NCBI GenBank assembly: GCA_010094025.1 | Contig: ML991773.1 | Span: forward strand, 496,001 to 560,000 | From: Viridothelium virens | Lineage: Eukaryota; Ascomycota; Dothideomycetes; Trypetheliales; Trypetheliaceae | Direction of reading: 5' to 3' | DNA length: 64,000 nucleotides | In this document: positions 20,675 through 32,987 of the stretch, in pieces | Layout of the letters: each line of letters opens with the position of its first letter | How positions within the stretch are numbered: the first letter of the stretch is position 1 | Made by a program: the position numbers and the translations under genes | The notes under the pieces: generated by a model | What the model saw: only the letters and a program-made list of their open reading frames with translations | Told to the model about the DNA's origin: nothing | Databases searched by the model: none

Positions 20675-21392
20675 TGCTTTAAGGCTCTAGTAACTCTTGG
20701 CAGACGACAATCTAAATGTCTTTCCAGGCGTATGCCAAGTGAGCACCCGGTCGTAGTGGACAGAGAACGAGTTTGGTGAACAGATTACAGCTGCTGCGGC
20801 ACAAGTCGGCTTTCAGACGATTAAGGACGTCGGCCCAATGACAATGAGACCAGAAGACCTCAATTTCAGGGGTTAGTAATGAATGATACAGCGATCAAAA
20901 CCGGTGAAGAGCGCCGTGGTATTGTTGACTGCTTTCCAAGAGCTTAGAAGTTCTGACGTAGCCAGTTGTGCTCCGCCCGAATGCCAAGCCTTGGCAAATG
21001 AGGTACTCCGTACCAACACTAGAGTAACCAGGTAAACGCGGGAGCATTTTGACGAAGATTCAAAGTACCGAGTATCTCACAAGATATCATCAAGCTTCGA
21101 GTTCGCACTGCCTTGTTAGACATTGTTTACATACTTCGCTCCAGTAGACACTAAGTGAGCTGATCGCACTCCAAGCACCGGATATCTACCGAGCCAAACG
21201 TCACCAAATCTATCATTCATGCCTCCTTCTGACGGATCCGTAAATCATCAAAACGTAAGTGGTGCCACGGAACGACCGCAACGCAAGATTCAAACTCCCA
21301 CCATGCCTAAAAACACCATAGACCATCCCATGCCCACTGTACAAGAACCAAGATAAACGCCTTCAACCCTATCCAGGATTCTGCGGTGCGCT
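20675..21392. other. Intergenic stretch with TACTCCGTA
   Basis: 718 bp between the exchanger start and the 3' end of the next minus-strand gene. A plus-strand run of about 35 codons near 20770-20880 (reading FGEQITAAAAQVGFQTIKD) looks coding-like but has no start or continuation. One exact copy of the recurrent 9-mer lies at 21004-21012. Confidence 0.45.
21004..21012 (-). repeat. Recurrent word TACGGAGTA, copy 2
   Basis: Exact copy on the minus strand, in the near-palindromic context GGTACTCCGTACC. Confidence 0.6.
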
Positions 21393-23152
21393 TTATGGCC
21401 CTTCAATAGCAGTAGCATCGCGGTCGAAGGTGACACCCACATGTCGATTCCCTGCAGCATAAATTGCCTCCATGTGCTTCCGCTTCTGCTGCTCTCGTAC
21501 ATCCGAGAGATAGTGGAAGGTGCTATCAAGCCCTGCGATCTGTTCCTGGATTGTGAGAGCGCTTGAGTCGTTGCGACGCACAAGCGGGCTCACAAGCTTT
21601 TGTCGCAAGATTTCGAGGTTGCTTTTGAGCTGAAGTAGCTTGGTATTGTGATCTACAAGAACGCGCCTATTGTGCAACGTTCGACCACGTACGCTTGCAA
21701 GCAGCTTCTTGTTTCGGTCGAACTTCTTCAGTTGGTAAGCATTTGCACCCATCAGTCGTGACCACAGAGAGGAGAGCAGTTCGTCTTCCTCACGTTCTTG
21801 CTTGTCACTTTCGCGCGATGTAGCTCGTTGCAAATTGTGGAATTTGCCATCGATCGCCTCGAAGAGTCCAAACAGAACTTGTGCATGCTTAAGTTCGCCG
21901 GCAATGCTTTCTTCAAGAACGCTCAGAAATTCGCTGAAAGTCTGCTGTAACACCCGCAGATTGCGCTTCCTCGTCGGTTGGCCAAGAACACTAGTCAAAA
22001 GCTTCTCAGTGGTAGAGGGTAGGCCGTCTGCATTTTCCAGCATGCCTGTCCGAGCAAGCATGTCATGGAAATTGTCGTATGCGGTTGCTAGCGTTCCCGG
22101 AGGAGCTGCGGAGATTGTTGCCAGTTCACGTTTTGCCCAATCTATGACGAGGAGAATGCTGATCGTGGTTAGGATGTATCATGTTGTTATGTGAATCAAC
22201 TTACCCATCCACGTCTAGATCCACGTGTGCAAAAAACTTCGTGAGCTCGTGGGCTAGATCTTTGAAGCTCTTGCTAAGGTCATCCAGCTCATCCACAATG
22301 ATTGGCGCCGAGGTCATGTTGGAGGAACGCATGCTCTCCCCAAGGTCCCAAACGGCAATTCCTGTATCCTGCAGATCGCTGATCTGCTGTATTCCATGCT
22401 CAGAGTAGTGTATTAGCGGCTCAAAAGATTTTGCTAGGCCGGCTACCTTGACCAGATCTGGGGCAGGACCAAAAACAGGAATAGAAGTGAGCTTCACGGA
22501 GAGTAAAAATGCAACGATGCCGAGGATTATCATCATGATCGCTGACGTTCGGCTTTGGAAGAGGTTGTCAAATTTGGCTCGAGCCCATGAGAGCGCTGCC
22601 TCGTACGGCTCAGTGCGATGCTGGACTTCTGCGCGGAGAGCGAACCGAATGTCTGTTATGTTAACAGCTGCCTCAATGGGTAATCGATTGAAGCTTACAG
22701 TTGTTTGTGTTTTCAGGAAGAGGCGCGGCTTCGCCAGCACGCGTCACAGGTGCCTCATCCATTCCACCGAACGTCTGAGCAAAGTCGGTTTGGCCTTCGG
22801 GATAAGGATCTTCACTCTGCCTTGGTGAGCGACCCTTCTCTGGCGAGGAAGGCAGAGGTACGTTTGCTGGTATTGTTAAATCACCTTCATCGGCACTCTC
22901 GTAGCGGGGGCTGGAGTGATGCGATCCGGATTCTGTCCCATGTCGTGACCCTGCGCTCTTGAACCACCCACTGCCAGTTTTCCGCCATGCTGGCGGAGCC
23001 CATTGCACTTGTTGATCTGGTTCTGACTCCGAATACTCCGAGCGAAAGCCAGAGTGACAAGATGGCATGTCAAATAGTGGAGAGCGCTGGTCACGGTCGG
23101 AATGTTCAAAGTCTTCAAGAGACGCGGCGATTGATTGATGGTCGTCCTGCAT
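21393..23152 (-). CDS. Conserved fungal protein with one membrane span and coiled coil
   Basis: Three exons: 23152-22699, 22652-22205 and 22158-21393, giving 555 residues. The introns are both 46 bp with GT..AG ends. The first 150 residues are disordered, with many Ser, Asp and Pro. A single membrane segment follows (IMMIILGIVAFLLSVKL, about 200). The rest is helical and charged, with coiled-coil stretches: LDDLSKSFKDLAHELTKFF near 275, and a long one around LLQLKSNLEILRQKL near 465. I recognise the architecture from fungal proteins annotated as hypothetical, possibly acting at an organelle membrane, but the name and role are unknown to me. It is divergent from NOP16, with about 1 kb between them. 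Confidence 0.85.
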
Positions 23153-24207
23153 TGTGGCAGGTTTATCGCGCAGAGACTCGTTTAAGGCGCTTTATCAAGG
23201 AGATTGGGGCATACAAACATTAAATGTATGCTCAGGACTTAGAGGTATTAGGCGAAGGCGGAGTATTATTATCATAGGTGACGCGAAAAAGTAGGAGTGA
23301 GAAACAGGTAGTGAGTTCTTTGTCGTATCTCACGCAATGACAAAGATGATCCTTCGTGGGATGTCTGGACAAATTTGTCGCAGACTTGCCGGTCGGTGGG
23401 CATTGCCTGAGGCTTCCTCACATCTAGGACGTGATTAACACCAGCCCCGCGGCCAAGAGAGGTGGACGTGAAACACACGAGGCTGGGAAGACGTGCTGCA
23501 CTGCGGGCTTGTCGGGCGTTGATTGGCCGCCGCATCCCGCCGGTAAACATCACTGCAAGGCACGGTGGCACGGGGCACCGCGGCCTCGCACCTCCATCCT
23601 ATCGTCTGGTAACGTTCATGTAGAAAAGGTCGAAAGTAAGCATCTGTCCGTGAGCGCTTGTCTCCTGGTTTGAGAGAGGGATGCCTTTGTTCATCTTGTG
23701 ATATAGCTACGATCCCGCCCATTCGCTGTCCCCTGATACCAAAGTTATCCAATCGTTCATACGTGGTACATCGATCTGTCCGTTTATTGCTGAGGCTACA
23801 AAAAGAACGGGACTAGATCCCTGAAATGAACCTCAAGTTTTTGAAGGCTATGGGATTGTGAGCGTCATATCTGTAAGGGCCACTGGCGTAAAGAAACATA
23901 TATATATATGTGTGTGTGTGTCTCCATAGGGAAAGCGAAGTCTGCAATAACCATATTGCGACGAACGGGAAGTGCGGACTTCTGGCAGAGGGACAGGCTG
24001 CGAAGATCCATTAAGATATTTGGGTGGTATATGTAGGTACCTGGTTAGTAGGTGGGTAAGATGGTAGATTATATCTCCCGCACGTTTGGCAGGAGACGCG
24101 GGACCGCACCGGGAAAAGCGAAATGACGCACTCTCGTGCCAGAACTTTTCAGCATTTCCAGCCAACCTCTTCTACACAACACCGGGTCAACCAAAAAATC
24201 CGCGAGA
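23153..24207. promoter_or_regulatory. Divergent promoter region with AT/GT microsatellite
   Basis: 1055 bp between the membrane-span protein and NOP16, both reading outward. An (AT)n(GT)n run lies at 23898-23922. Paired AGGTACC/GTAGGTGGG words lie near 24030-24056. No gene supported. Confidence 0.5.
23898..23922. repeat. (AT)n(GT)n microsatellite
   Basis: About six AT units run straight into six GT units in the promoter region. Confidence 0.85.
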
Positions 24208-24924
24208 ATGGGCCGCGTGAGGCAGAAAAAAAAGAACAGATCCTCTCTGCCCAAAATCAGACAAAAGCGTAAAAGTACTCGACCGATCATTCCCCAGCCA
24301 GAGATTGCCAAGGAGTGGTATGTCAACTCCTGTCATGAGTTCGCTTTTCAGCACTGATAGTGATGCAGGAATTATAAAGAGACAGCGTCGAGAAATTATG
24401 CCCGCTTAGGCTTAAGCGCAAGACTCAACCAACTCAGTGGAGGAATCGAAAAGGACAAGAGTTTCCAGTCTTCCGACCCGAGTCGTTCTACAAGCACACA
24501 ACTCCGTATCAAATCTCAGTTCCCAGCCGAACTTCTACCATCAGAGGCGCGAATAGAACGAGATCCGAAAACAGGAAGAATTGTCAAGGTCCTGGATCAA
24601 GGCGAGCGTCATAAGCCTAATCCACTAAACGATCCACTGAACGCGCTTGGAGAGTCGGACTCAGAAGATGGGGAAGCACTGAGTATAGGGGATACAAATG
24701 GCCAGACACCGCTTGTACGGCAGCTCGAGGATCGCGCATCTCGTGGAGAGCGTAGGAACAAGCGGAAGCAGAGTGCGCGAGAGGTCGCGTGGGTGCAGGC
24801 GCTTGTTAAGAAGCACGGCGAGGATTACGACAAGATGGTGTGGGATAGAGAACTGAATCCTATGCAGCAGAGCATGGGTGACATCAAACGGAGAATTCAG
24901 CATTGGAGAGACAGCCAAGAGTGA
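24208..24924 (+). CDS. NOP16: Nucleolar protein 16, 60S ribosome assembly
   Basis: Two exons: 24208-24317 and 24369-24924, separated by a 51-bp intron, giving 221 residues. The start MGRVRQKKKNRSS and the block WNYKETASRNYARLGLSARL across the splice site are the hallmark of NOP16. The C-terminal part has a basic run followed by REVAWVQALVKKHGEDYDKM and a final amphipathic helix, as in the family. NOP16 is a nucleolar protein that joins early pre-60S particles. Size matches the yeast protein (231). The start is fixed by the family N-terminus; earlier in-frame Met codons exist upstream but would add sequence not seen in homologs. Confidence 0.95.
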
Positions 24925-26530
24925 CGAGGCCTTTGGTAGTTGGCTTCCTACGCTCAGCGACTTTCAATGGGTCGCAGAAATATTGGTGTTGCCTCATCCT
25001 TGGATGTGCTAGAGCGCAGGACATCGTCCTGATGCTGGTCACCTATCTTCAATCTTCATCAGTGGAGTAAGATTTCAGTGACCAGAGACCTAAAGCGTGT
25101 GAAAAAGCGCTACGATAGCCTGGAGAACAATGAGACATGCATGATATGATGACAGATGCTGAGGGATTGCAAGAGCCTTAAAATCCAGCTCATTGGGTCG
25201 GCAAGAGGGCAAGGGGAACACTCAGGATAGTGTCGCAGATCCATATGGTACCTGCACTGCGGAGTACGCTACACCCTTTCCTGCTGTATCACCAGAAGAA
25301 CCATTGACCGGAGATCAAGCTGAAAGTGGGCATCAGGATTGGCACGCTGAGGAAGTCAATTACATAGTTCTGACGAGTCGAGCAGAGACTGCAGAAATTT
25401 CTAACATCGCTGGCTTCGCCCTTTTTTTTTTTCTTGCCAAGCAGACTAATCCGAACCTATCCGCGTTCCAGTGTTACCTGTGTGTCGTGACTCGAGCTGG
25501 AGGTCGCGAAGGAAGCACGACGGAATTCGTGGTTGGTAGCGTTATCGCACAAGCGTTATTAGCCCATCATGGCCATTGCCGCAGTTTGACAGGCTCGACC
25601 GTCGGCTTGACCAATCAGGTCAAGGTAAGCTCACGCCATCCCCGGTCTTATCTCAAGCGCCCCTTCTAGAAAACTGCTAGAACTGCAGGTCCCCAATCTG
25701 AGGAAGCACGCGTATTCGGGCTGCGATCCATCCTTAATCCTTGCTGCCCTGCTCGCTTGGCCTGCGCGTTAAAGATTGAAGTATCTGCGGATTGACTGAC
25801 CAGATCAAGTGAAGGGAAATGTCTTATATCGTTATCCTTCGACGATGCAGCGACTACGAGACCGCAAGCGAGATCTTTTGCTATCTCAAACTTCACGAGC
25901 CATCCCGTTCCCCACACAAGACTACTCAGCCGCGCCTGGTCTCGTGGCGAGGAGGGATATTTTGCACCAACCCACGCCGTTGGTACCCGCGGCCAAGGCT
26001 TTCTGCACTTGTCCCCAGGGGGCAGGTTAATGTGCTTAAACGAATGCCAATCCCCGAACCCTCGTTCTAGCAACATGAGCGCGGCAACTTATCGCTGCTT
26101 GGACAGTTGGCCGACCTAAGTTCAGGTCTGCTCTGCATGGAGGGGGCTGGAGCGTCCCGACTGGCTTCCTCCGAATGAGAGACCCTTGATATTGCGCCTG
26201 GCCCAATTCATGACCTCTGCGTATTTGTGGGCCTGTAATATGGCTCCGGCCATGATTGACAGTAAGCGGGAAGACCGAATCCAGGCCATGCTTTGACCAG
26301 CCGTGGAGCTGGGCCTTGCGCCGGTCAGGACGAGGTTACAGCGAGGGGTGTGTTCCGGCCCAGCGAAGGAGTCGCTTTAAAGTAACGAGCATTTCCTGGG
26401 TCTCTCCAGGGCGAAGAATCTTTCGTTCAGATCCAAATCTCGCGGTGCCGTTGTCCTTCCTATCAATAAGACCTGGAGAAGTTCGCGCCTCCGGACGACA
26501 ATTTTGGTCACTCCAGTCTATCTTGCTACC
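24925..26530. other. Intergenic stretch upstream of the amino-acid permease
   Basis: 1.6 kb with no gene I can support. Near 25258 there is an 8-of-9 match to TACGGAGTA. Several GATA-type words (GATAAG/CTTATC, for example near 25651 and 26088) lie here, as expected for a nitrogen-regulated permease promoter, though they are also common by chance. Confidence 0.45.
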
Positions 26531-28503
26531 ATGGAAAAGGACGGCTACGCTGTCACTACCGACCCCGAGTCACCCCCACCCCCTCCTAACTATGCCAACG
26601 ATCGCAAAGGCTCAGTCTTGGGAGAGGCTGCCGATCTCTACGGTAGTGTCCAGACTGCGGAACATGTATAGATTCCTAGCAAACAGCTATGAGGACGACT
26701 GCAGAATCTGACTCGAGTTTTTATAGTATGGATACGTTGAACGAGGTCTAAAGAGTAGACACATTCAGTTCATTGCCCTTGGCGGGACCATTGGCACTGG
26801 TCTCTTTCTAGGTAACTCATTGTCGCTAAGTCCTTGCTCTCAGACGAACGTTAATGGTTTTTAGGTATTGGCGGAGCCTTGGCAAACTATGGGCCGCTTT
26901 CTATTCTTTTGGGTTACACCTTGACTGGTTTCGCCATCTTTGCCATGATGCAATGTTTGGGAGAGATGGCGACATGGCTACCTTTACCCGGTGCCATTCC
27001 TCAAATGTGTGCCCGTTATGTAGACCCTGCTATGGGTTTTGCTGTCGGATGGAATAATTGGTATTCCTCTGCTCTCACGCTTTGCGCCGAAATTTCCGCA
27101 GCTGCAACGGTTATTGGTTTCTGGAATGACGACATTAATCCAAGTGGTAAGCTATATTCCAGGGCAATTTGACCTTTGATATACTTGAGCTAAATTGTAT
27201 AGCATGGATCACAATCGTGATTGTCCTAATCATATGCCTGAATATCTTCGCGGTATCGATTTATGGTGAAGCTGAATTTTGTTTCGCGGCCGTAAAGCTC
27301 GTTACCGTTCTTGGCCTGTTGATTCTGTAAGCTTTGAGGCGAGTTGAGCATTGCTGGTTTCACTCTAACAATTACTCCCAGATCCCTTGTCCTCATGCTG
27401 GGTGGTGGACCCAATCACGACCGACTTGGTTTCAGATATTGGAAACATCCATATACGTCCATGGTGGCCTTGCCATTTGGCACAAACCCGAACACAGGAC
27501 GTTTCCTGAGCATGTTCTCCACGCTTGCTAATGCGGCGTTTGCTTATGGAGGTGTCGAGATGGTTGCTGTCGCTGCTGGTGAAGCCGAGAACCCACGCAA
27601 GAACATCCCAAAGGCTGTCCGCCGTGTCTTCTGGCGGATCCTTTTCTTCTACGTCCTCGGTTCCCTGGCGATCGGTGTGACTGTGCCTTACACTGCCCCA
27701 AGCCTCACTAGCGATGGCCCAGGTGCACGATCATCCCCGTGGGTTATCGCGATGGTGAACGCTGGTATCCCGGCATTGCCATCAATCATCAACGCCGTTA
27801 TCCTTACATCAGCCTCTTCATCCGCCAACGCTTTTCTTTACACCGGATCCCGTTATCTTTTTGCGCTTGCCCAGAACGGACAGGCACCGGCCCTTTTCCT
27901 CAAGTGTTCCAAGACTGGTGTTCCCTGGTTGTCTGTGGCTTTCACTGCATCCTTCTCGCTGCTCACTTACATGTCTGCCTCCGCCGGATCCTCCACTGTC
28001 TTTGGCTGGTTCCAGACGCTCACAACAATTTCCTCCCTCTTCACTTGGGTGTCCGTATGTGTCGCGTATATCAGATTTCAAAAAGCATTGGCAGCACAGA
28101 ATGTGGACCGAAACTCTCTGGTCTTCAAATCTCCGTACCAACCGTACACTGCATACTTTGCCCTGATATTCTTTTCGATCATCATCCTTTTCAACGGCTG
28201 GGAAGTCTTTACTACTACCGACGGTGTTAAGAACTGGGACACTCAGGATTTCGTCACGGCTGTAAGTAGCTAGAACCAAAGTAATGATGACTCACGAGAC
28301 AAAGTAGCTGACGAATGTCTTAGTACGTCGGAATTCCAATCTACTTTGGCTTCTACCTGTTTTGGAAAATCTTCAAGAGGACGAAAGCGGTCAAGCCAAG
28401 CGAGGCGGACATCTGGACCGGCAAGGCCGCCGTGGATGCCGAAGTCTGGGAAGAGAGGGTCCCACACAATCTTCTGGAGAGGGTATGGTTCTGGATTGCG
28501 TGA
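26531..28503 (+). CDS. Amino-acid permease, fungal YAT family
   Basis: Six exons: 26531-26665, 26727-26811, 26865-27146, 27203-27326, 27382-28261 and 28324-28503, giving 561 residues. All introns (53-62 bp) have GT..AG ends and keep frame. The family opening GLKSRHIQFIALGGTIGTGL (about 52-71) marks the amino-acid permease domain, a 12-span proton-coupled importer of the plasma membrane. Further family blocks are GEAENPRKNIPKAVRRVFWR and the conserved final helices. The N-terminus is short, with a PPPP run; the C-terminus ends ERVWFWIA. The substrate cannot be read from sequence. It is not an obvious proline- or GABA-specific type, and resembles general or acidic amino-acid carriers. Confidence 0.95.
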
Positions 28504-29300
28504 GGGAGGGGTTATGAACTCGAGTAGGGGGACGCCGAATGAATTCCAATTCATGTAATGAAAAAAAAAAGAGAAAATAACGATTCAATAATAGACAAGT
28601 TCTTAGCACCGTCAGTAGAATGCCTTGCTCGCGCGACGTGAACTGTCTCTATTAATTGTCGTCACAAGGTGCACGCAATCCATACTCCGTAAAAAAGCAA
28701 TCAAAGATCTCAAACGAATGTCGTTCTTGTTCTAAGTTAATACTAGCCACCGCAAAGGTACATATTTACCTACTCTCAGCAAAGACCGTGTGAAGTTTGT
28801 TCAACCCAGTAAAAGACAAATTCATCAGAATCCCCTCCCTTTATCGATCTCGAAATACTCAAATGGAGCAGAATGATCAGCAGTCTAAGATTTTCTTGGA
28901 ATAAAGGGAATCCAAATGTTCCTCTGACGATCACGACTCCCAAGCTGAGAGACTGGTGACGTCCCACGCTATCACCAACGCAAATTGGTTGCTTTGGCTA
29001 CTCAAGTCCCTGCAATCTGTGACCAGGCTATCCTCCACGTTACGCGGATTAGAGTCCGTGAGATGTGGGCATGTTGACCGCATATCTGGGTTTAACTCTT
29101 GCGGGACTTCGCAGGGCGATTCGGCCGCTCACTAGGTAAGCGTGACCAAGGTAGACATTAGGATCTGGCATGCACGCAATCGTTCCATCGATCGGAAAAC
29201 TCTGTGGGACACACTTATCCTGTGTCACGCAGGAACAAAAGATCTTTCTTCGCTGGAGATACCACGCTTCCGATTGTTTGCTCGACCACGTTTTCCAGTT
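28504..29300. other. Convergent intergenic stretch
   Basis: 797 bp between the 3' ends of the permease and UPF1. It holds an A-run at 28561-28569 and one exact copy of the recurrent 9-mer at 28683-28691. No gene seen. Confidence 0.5.
28683..28691 (-). repeat. Recurrent word TACGGAGTA, copy 3
   Basis: Exact copy on the minus strand, in ATACTCCGTAA, between two convergent 3' ends. Confidence 0.6.
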
Positions 29301-32300
29301 TCAATGCCCGACATGGCTCGCAAAAGCGGTCGACAAGCTGCGCGCATCCTCTTCCACGATGCGGTTCCCGCCGTATCCGGGGACAGAGGGATGACCCTCG
29401 ACGAATTGCTTCAGACGATCGCTCTGGCTCAGGCTCGGCTGCTTGTTGATGTCGTGGAGGCTGAGCCCACCCAGGCTGACGCCGCCTTTGCCATCTACGG
29501 TGCTTGTGCCGTTCGTGATGTCGGTGAGCTCGCTTGCTGCCACCGATTCGCCCGCGACACTGCCTGCGACGCCGGGGTTCTTGCCCTTTCCGCCATACCC
29601 GTTCCGACCGGCAGGAAGCGTTGGCCATGTGTCGGCGAAGCCGCCGAACATGGGTGGGTAGTTGGGCTGGACACCGATGCCGACCCCGCCGAGGGCGGAG
29701 GAGGATTGTACGGAGGAAATGTCGTCGGGGATGTAGCTCGCAACGGAGCCGTTCTCGCCAAAGTCCTGGCGAGGAGGATGGCGTCCGTTCATGCCGCGGC
29801 CAGCTGCCATGTTCGAAGCGTGTTGGTAGGCCATTTGATACCGCTGAGGTCCGCGGTAGCTTTGCTTTGGACGGCTGAATTGGAGAAGCGAGACCTGCAA
29901 ATTAGATAGAGGGCCTTCGACTAAGCAGTTGCGTTCCTTGAAGTGCAGCAAGAGATAGTGCCAGAGTGGATGCTTCGATAAGACTTTCGGATTTCCCAAA
30001 ATGACCAAGCCGTACTTTGCTCGTGTAAGGGCGACGTTGAGACGACGGGGGTCGCTAAGGAAACCAATTCCTTGGTGATCGTTCGAACGAACGCATGAGA
30101 GCACGATGAAGTCTTTCTCACGACCCTGGAACGCATCAACAGAGGCGACCTCGATTTCCTTATAGGATTCCTTCTTGAAACTGCCGGTGGCTTGCATGGA
30201 ACTAACGACATAGCTACGCTGACCTTCGTAGGGCGTGATTATGCCGATATCTTCAGGATGAACGCCAGCTTTGAAAAATCGAGTCACAATCTTCTCAACA
30301 TTCGAGGCCTCGGTACGATTAAGATACGAAGTTCCTGAGGCAGAGATTTCCTCATTTCCAAGGTTGGTCCAGAACATCATTGGAGCATCAACAACCGGCC
30401 AAGGAAAGTCAACATCACGGCGTAAGCGTTGCTGCATGGTTACGCCGTTTTGTAGAGAACCCTCATAGAACATATTGGAAGGAAACTCCGATAGACAAGG
30501 ATGCATGCGATACTGAACCTGGAGCCGAATCGGGGCGAGGCCAAGAATGACCAGTCGCTCGAAAAGAGATTGGTTCAGCCCTGCTTTTGCTGCCTTTTTG
30601 TTCATAATGACTGGCCCCAACTGTTGATGATCACCAACCAAGACTACCTGCTTGCAACCAAGGACGAGCGGAATCATACATTCAGGTTCAGCAGATTGAG
30701 TAGATTCGTCGATGAGGACAGTCCTGAATTGGAACTTGGCGAGGCGAGGATCTCCAGCGCCAACGCAGGTACAGCATATGACGTCGGCATGCGTGAGAAT
30801 CTCACGCTCGGCATTGCGGGTCAGTTGCTTAAATTTCTTCTCATCTTGGCTCGATAGCTCTCCGAGTTCGTTCTTCAGCTGATTGAGCTTGTTGAGCTCC
30901 GTATTCGTGTCGTTTATCCTGACCTGCTGATGGAGAGACAGGAAACCCACAGGGGATTCAACATCTTCTCGCGATTTCGCTGTGACGCGCACCGTCTTCA
31001 AGCCTGTACGGTGGATTCGCTCGCATAGTTGATCTACGGCAACGTTGGAAGGTGCGCAGACTAAGACCTGGCCACCATTGATCTTTGCAAGGTGGTAGAT
31101 TATGGTAGCAGAAGTGACAGTCTTTCCGGTGCCTGGAGGCCCTTGGATCAAGCTCAGCGGCTTTTGAATGACACTCTTGACGGCATTGATCTGGCTGGCA
31201 TTCAGGTCCGGCAGGCCAGGAACACTGAATTTTCGGGGAATTTGTGTTTTCATCGGAGCAGCTGCTACCTCGTGTCCAAGCAAGCGATGGAAAATATATC
31301 CCGAGACGCTCATCTCATCAATAGCGAAAGTCTTCATGGCATGCTGCATGCGATCAAAGGATGTTGCCTTCCAGACGTAGTCCGCACTGAAGTTGTGCGT
31401 ACATTCGGTCGGCACAGACTTGTGGTCTCCTTTGGTACGCAACTCGATTGTGACTTCATCAGATTGGTTGTTGGGGATTTTGATAACGTATCCAACGCCC
31501 TCCCAATGCGACCGCAGCTCACCAGTGTATCGTAGGCGCATTTCATCGCCAACAGCCAGTTTGACATCACCGAGCTCCAATTTTGGCAGGACGAAGCTCG
31601 CAAGATGCTTGTTGTTCAAGCCAAAATCCCAGCGAACAATGAGGCCATCCTGTGATTGTGACTCTTTGAGCTTCTTGTCGTAGTCCGCCTCGATTTTGAC
31701 TAAAGGCCCAAATACATTCTGATATTGATAAGCGTCGTCGTATCGGAGAAGGACAGGCGCTGGCTCATCATCCACACCGGCCCCCTTTTCCAGATCAGCA
31801 ACAGTGGCATTGGAGTTTTCTTTCCACATTTCCTCGAGTTTCGCAATCATTTGTGGGCTAAGATGGCGGGCGCGGAGCTGTTCTTGATCTGAAGGAGCGC
31901 TGACGAGCCATGGTAGGAAGGAGCGATCCTCGATCAAAGGTTGCCATCTGGAAGTATCCCAATTCATATCCTTTGACGAAGGAATTGCTGCGCAGGGCTG
32001 GCGGCATAACAATACAACGACTGTGTCCGATTTGGCGGGGATGAAGCCAAGTAGAAAGACATTTTTCGTACCGCAATTATAACATTCCAAGATAGTGTCA
32101 CCTAGTGAGGAGGCAGGATGAAGCTGAACCTCCTTGTGACGAGCCCGGACGAGGTGATTAATGATATGGGACGACGAAGTATTGCCGCGAGCACTGCAAA
32201 ACCATTTGTTGCAGGCCAGACATTTGACCACACTACCCGAGTTATGAATACCGCAGTAGCTAAGATTGATTAATTTAGCAAGCTAGTCTTCACCTTGTTT

Positions 32301-32596
32301 GGCTTCTGAGAAACTTACGCGCACGCGTGGGAGGGGAGTTCGACTTCTTCTTCTGGCTTCGGCCCTGGCTTGCCGTTGGCACCATCGACGGCCATACTAG
32401 CCATGCTCTCCATGTCATCATCGTCAAAGACGTCGGTCTCTTCATCGTCATCTACTCTGCGACGGCGAGACCCACCGCCAAGCCCAGCTCGTCCATGGTC
32501 GAGGATGCTTTCATCATCCTCACCGGCGTTGATGGCAGAAGCAGAGTCGGCGATAAGGTGATTTCCTAGGTGCGTGAAGGCGTCACCATCCATCAT
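29301..32596 (-). CDS. UPF1: UPF1/NAM7 RNA helicase, nonsense-mediated mRNA decay
   Basis: Two exons: 32596-32319 and 32259-29301, with a 59-bp intron, giving 1078 residues. The protein is the ATP-dependent SF1 helicase that recognises stalled termination and triggers mRNA decay. The intron falls inside the Cys/His zinc domain, and splicing restores its start, [20 protein letters not shown]; the CNKWFC and CYNCGTKN knuckles follow. Helicase motifs: QGPPGTGKT (I), VLIDESTQ (II, DEST as in UPF1), GDHQQLGPV (III), QYRMHP (IV), [10 protein letters not shown] (V) and [12 protein letters not shown] (VI). The tail of about 170 residues is Gly/Ser/Gln-rich. The N-terminus has an acidic [13 protein letters not shown] stretch. 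Length is normal. It is divergent from IMP4. Confidence 0.97.
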
Positions 32597-32987
32597 ACGA
32601 TGCGCCAGGCTGTAAGCTGGTAGACGTCAAGGGCGTGGTTGGAGTAGGAGGGAGATCTCAATAGTTAAGGAAGGCTGTGGGCGTGCGAGCGTTTGTGGCG
32701 GGAAATCTGGGGCGTTTTCCCATGCGGCAAAGTGCAGCACAGTGCGGAGCTGCCTGAGCATAAACCGGTAAATAGTTATAAGGTGCACGCAAGTGAACGC
32801 GAAAAGGAAAGTAGGTATGAGGAATCAGTGGGAAGCACCGATTGTCACCCTGGTACGGTAGAGCAGTCATTGAAGAACCCCTCGGTCCCGCGAACCTTGC
32901 CGGCCGTGCGCCGCCTGCTGAATTTTTGCCCTCCTACTCCTCCACGAAGCTTGCGCGTTGCTTCGCGCCTACATTGCAACACACGGC
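32597..32987. promoter_or_regulatory. Short bidirectional promoter of UPF1 and IMP4
   Basis: Only 391 bp separate the start codons of two RNA-metabolism genes reading outward, so the two promoters must overlap. I see no clear TATA box. Confidence 0.6.

Noticed and set aside
25193-25669. Plus-strand frame of 158 codons
   Set aside because: No family resemblance, no splice support, crosses a T-run; treated as chance.
29142-29909. Plus-strand frame of 255 codons
   Set aside because: Mostly antisense of the low-complexity UPF1 tail; no domain.
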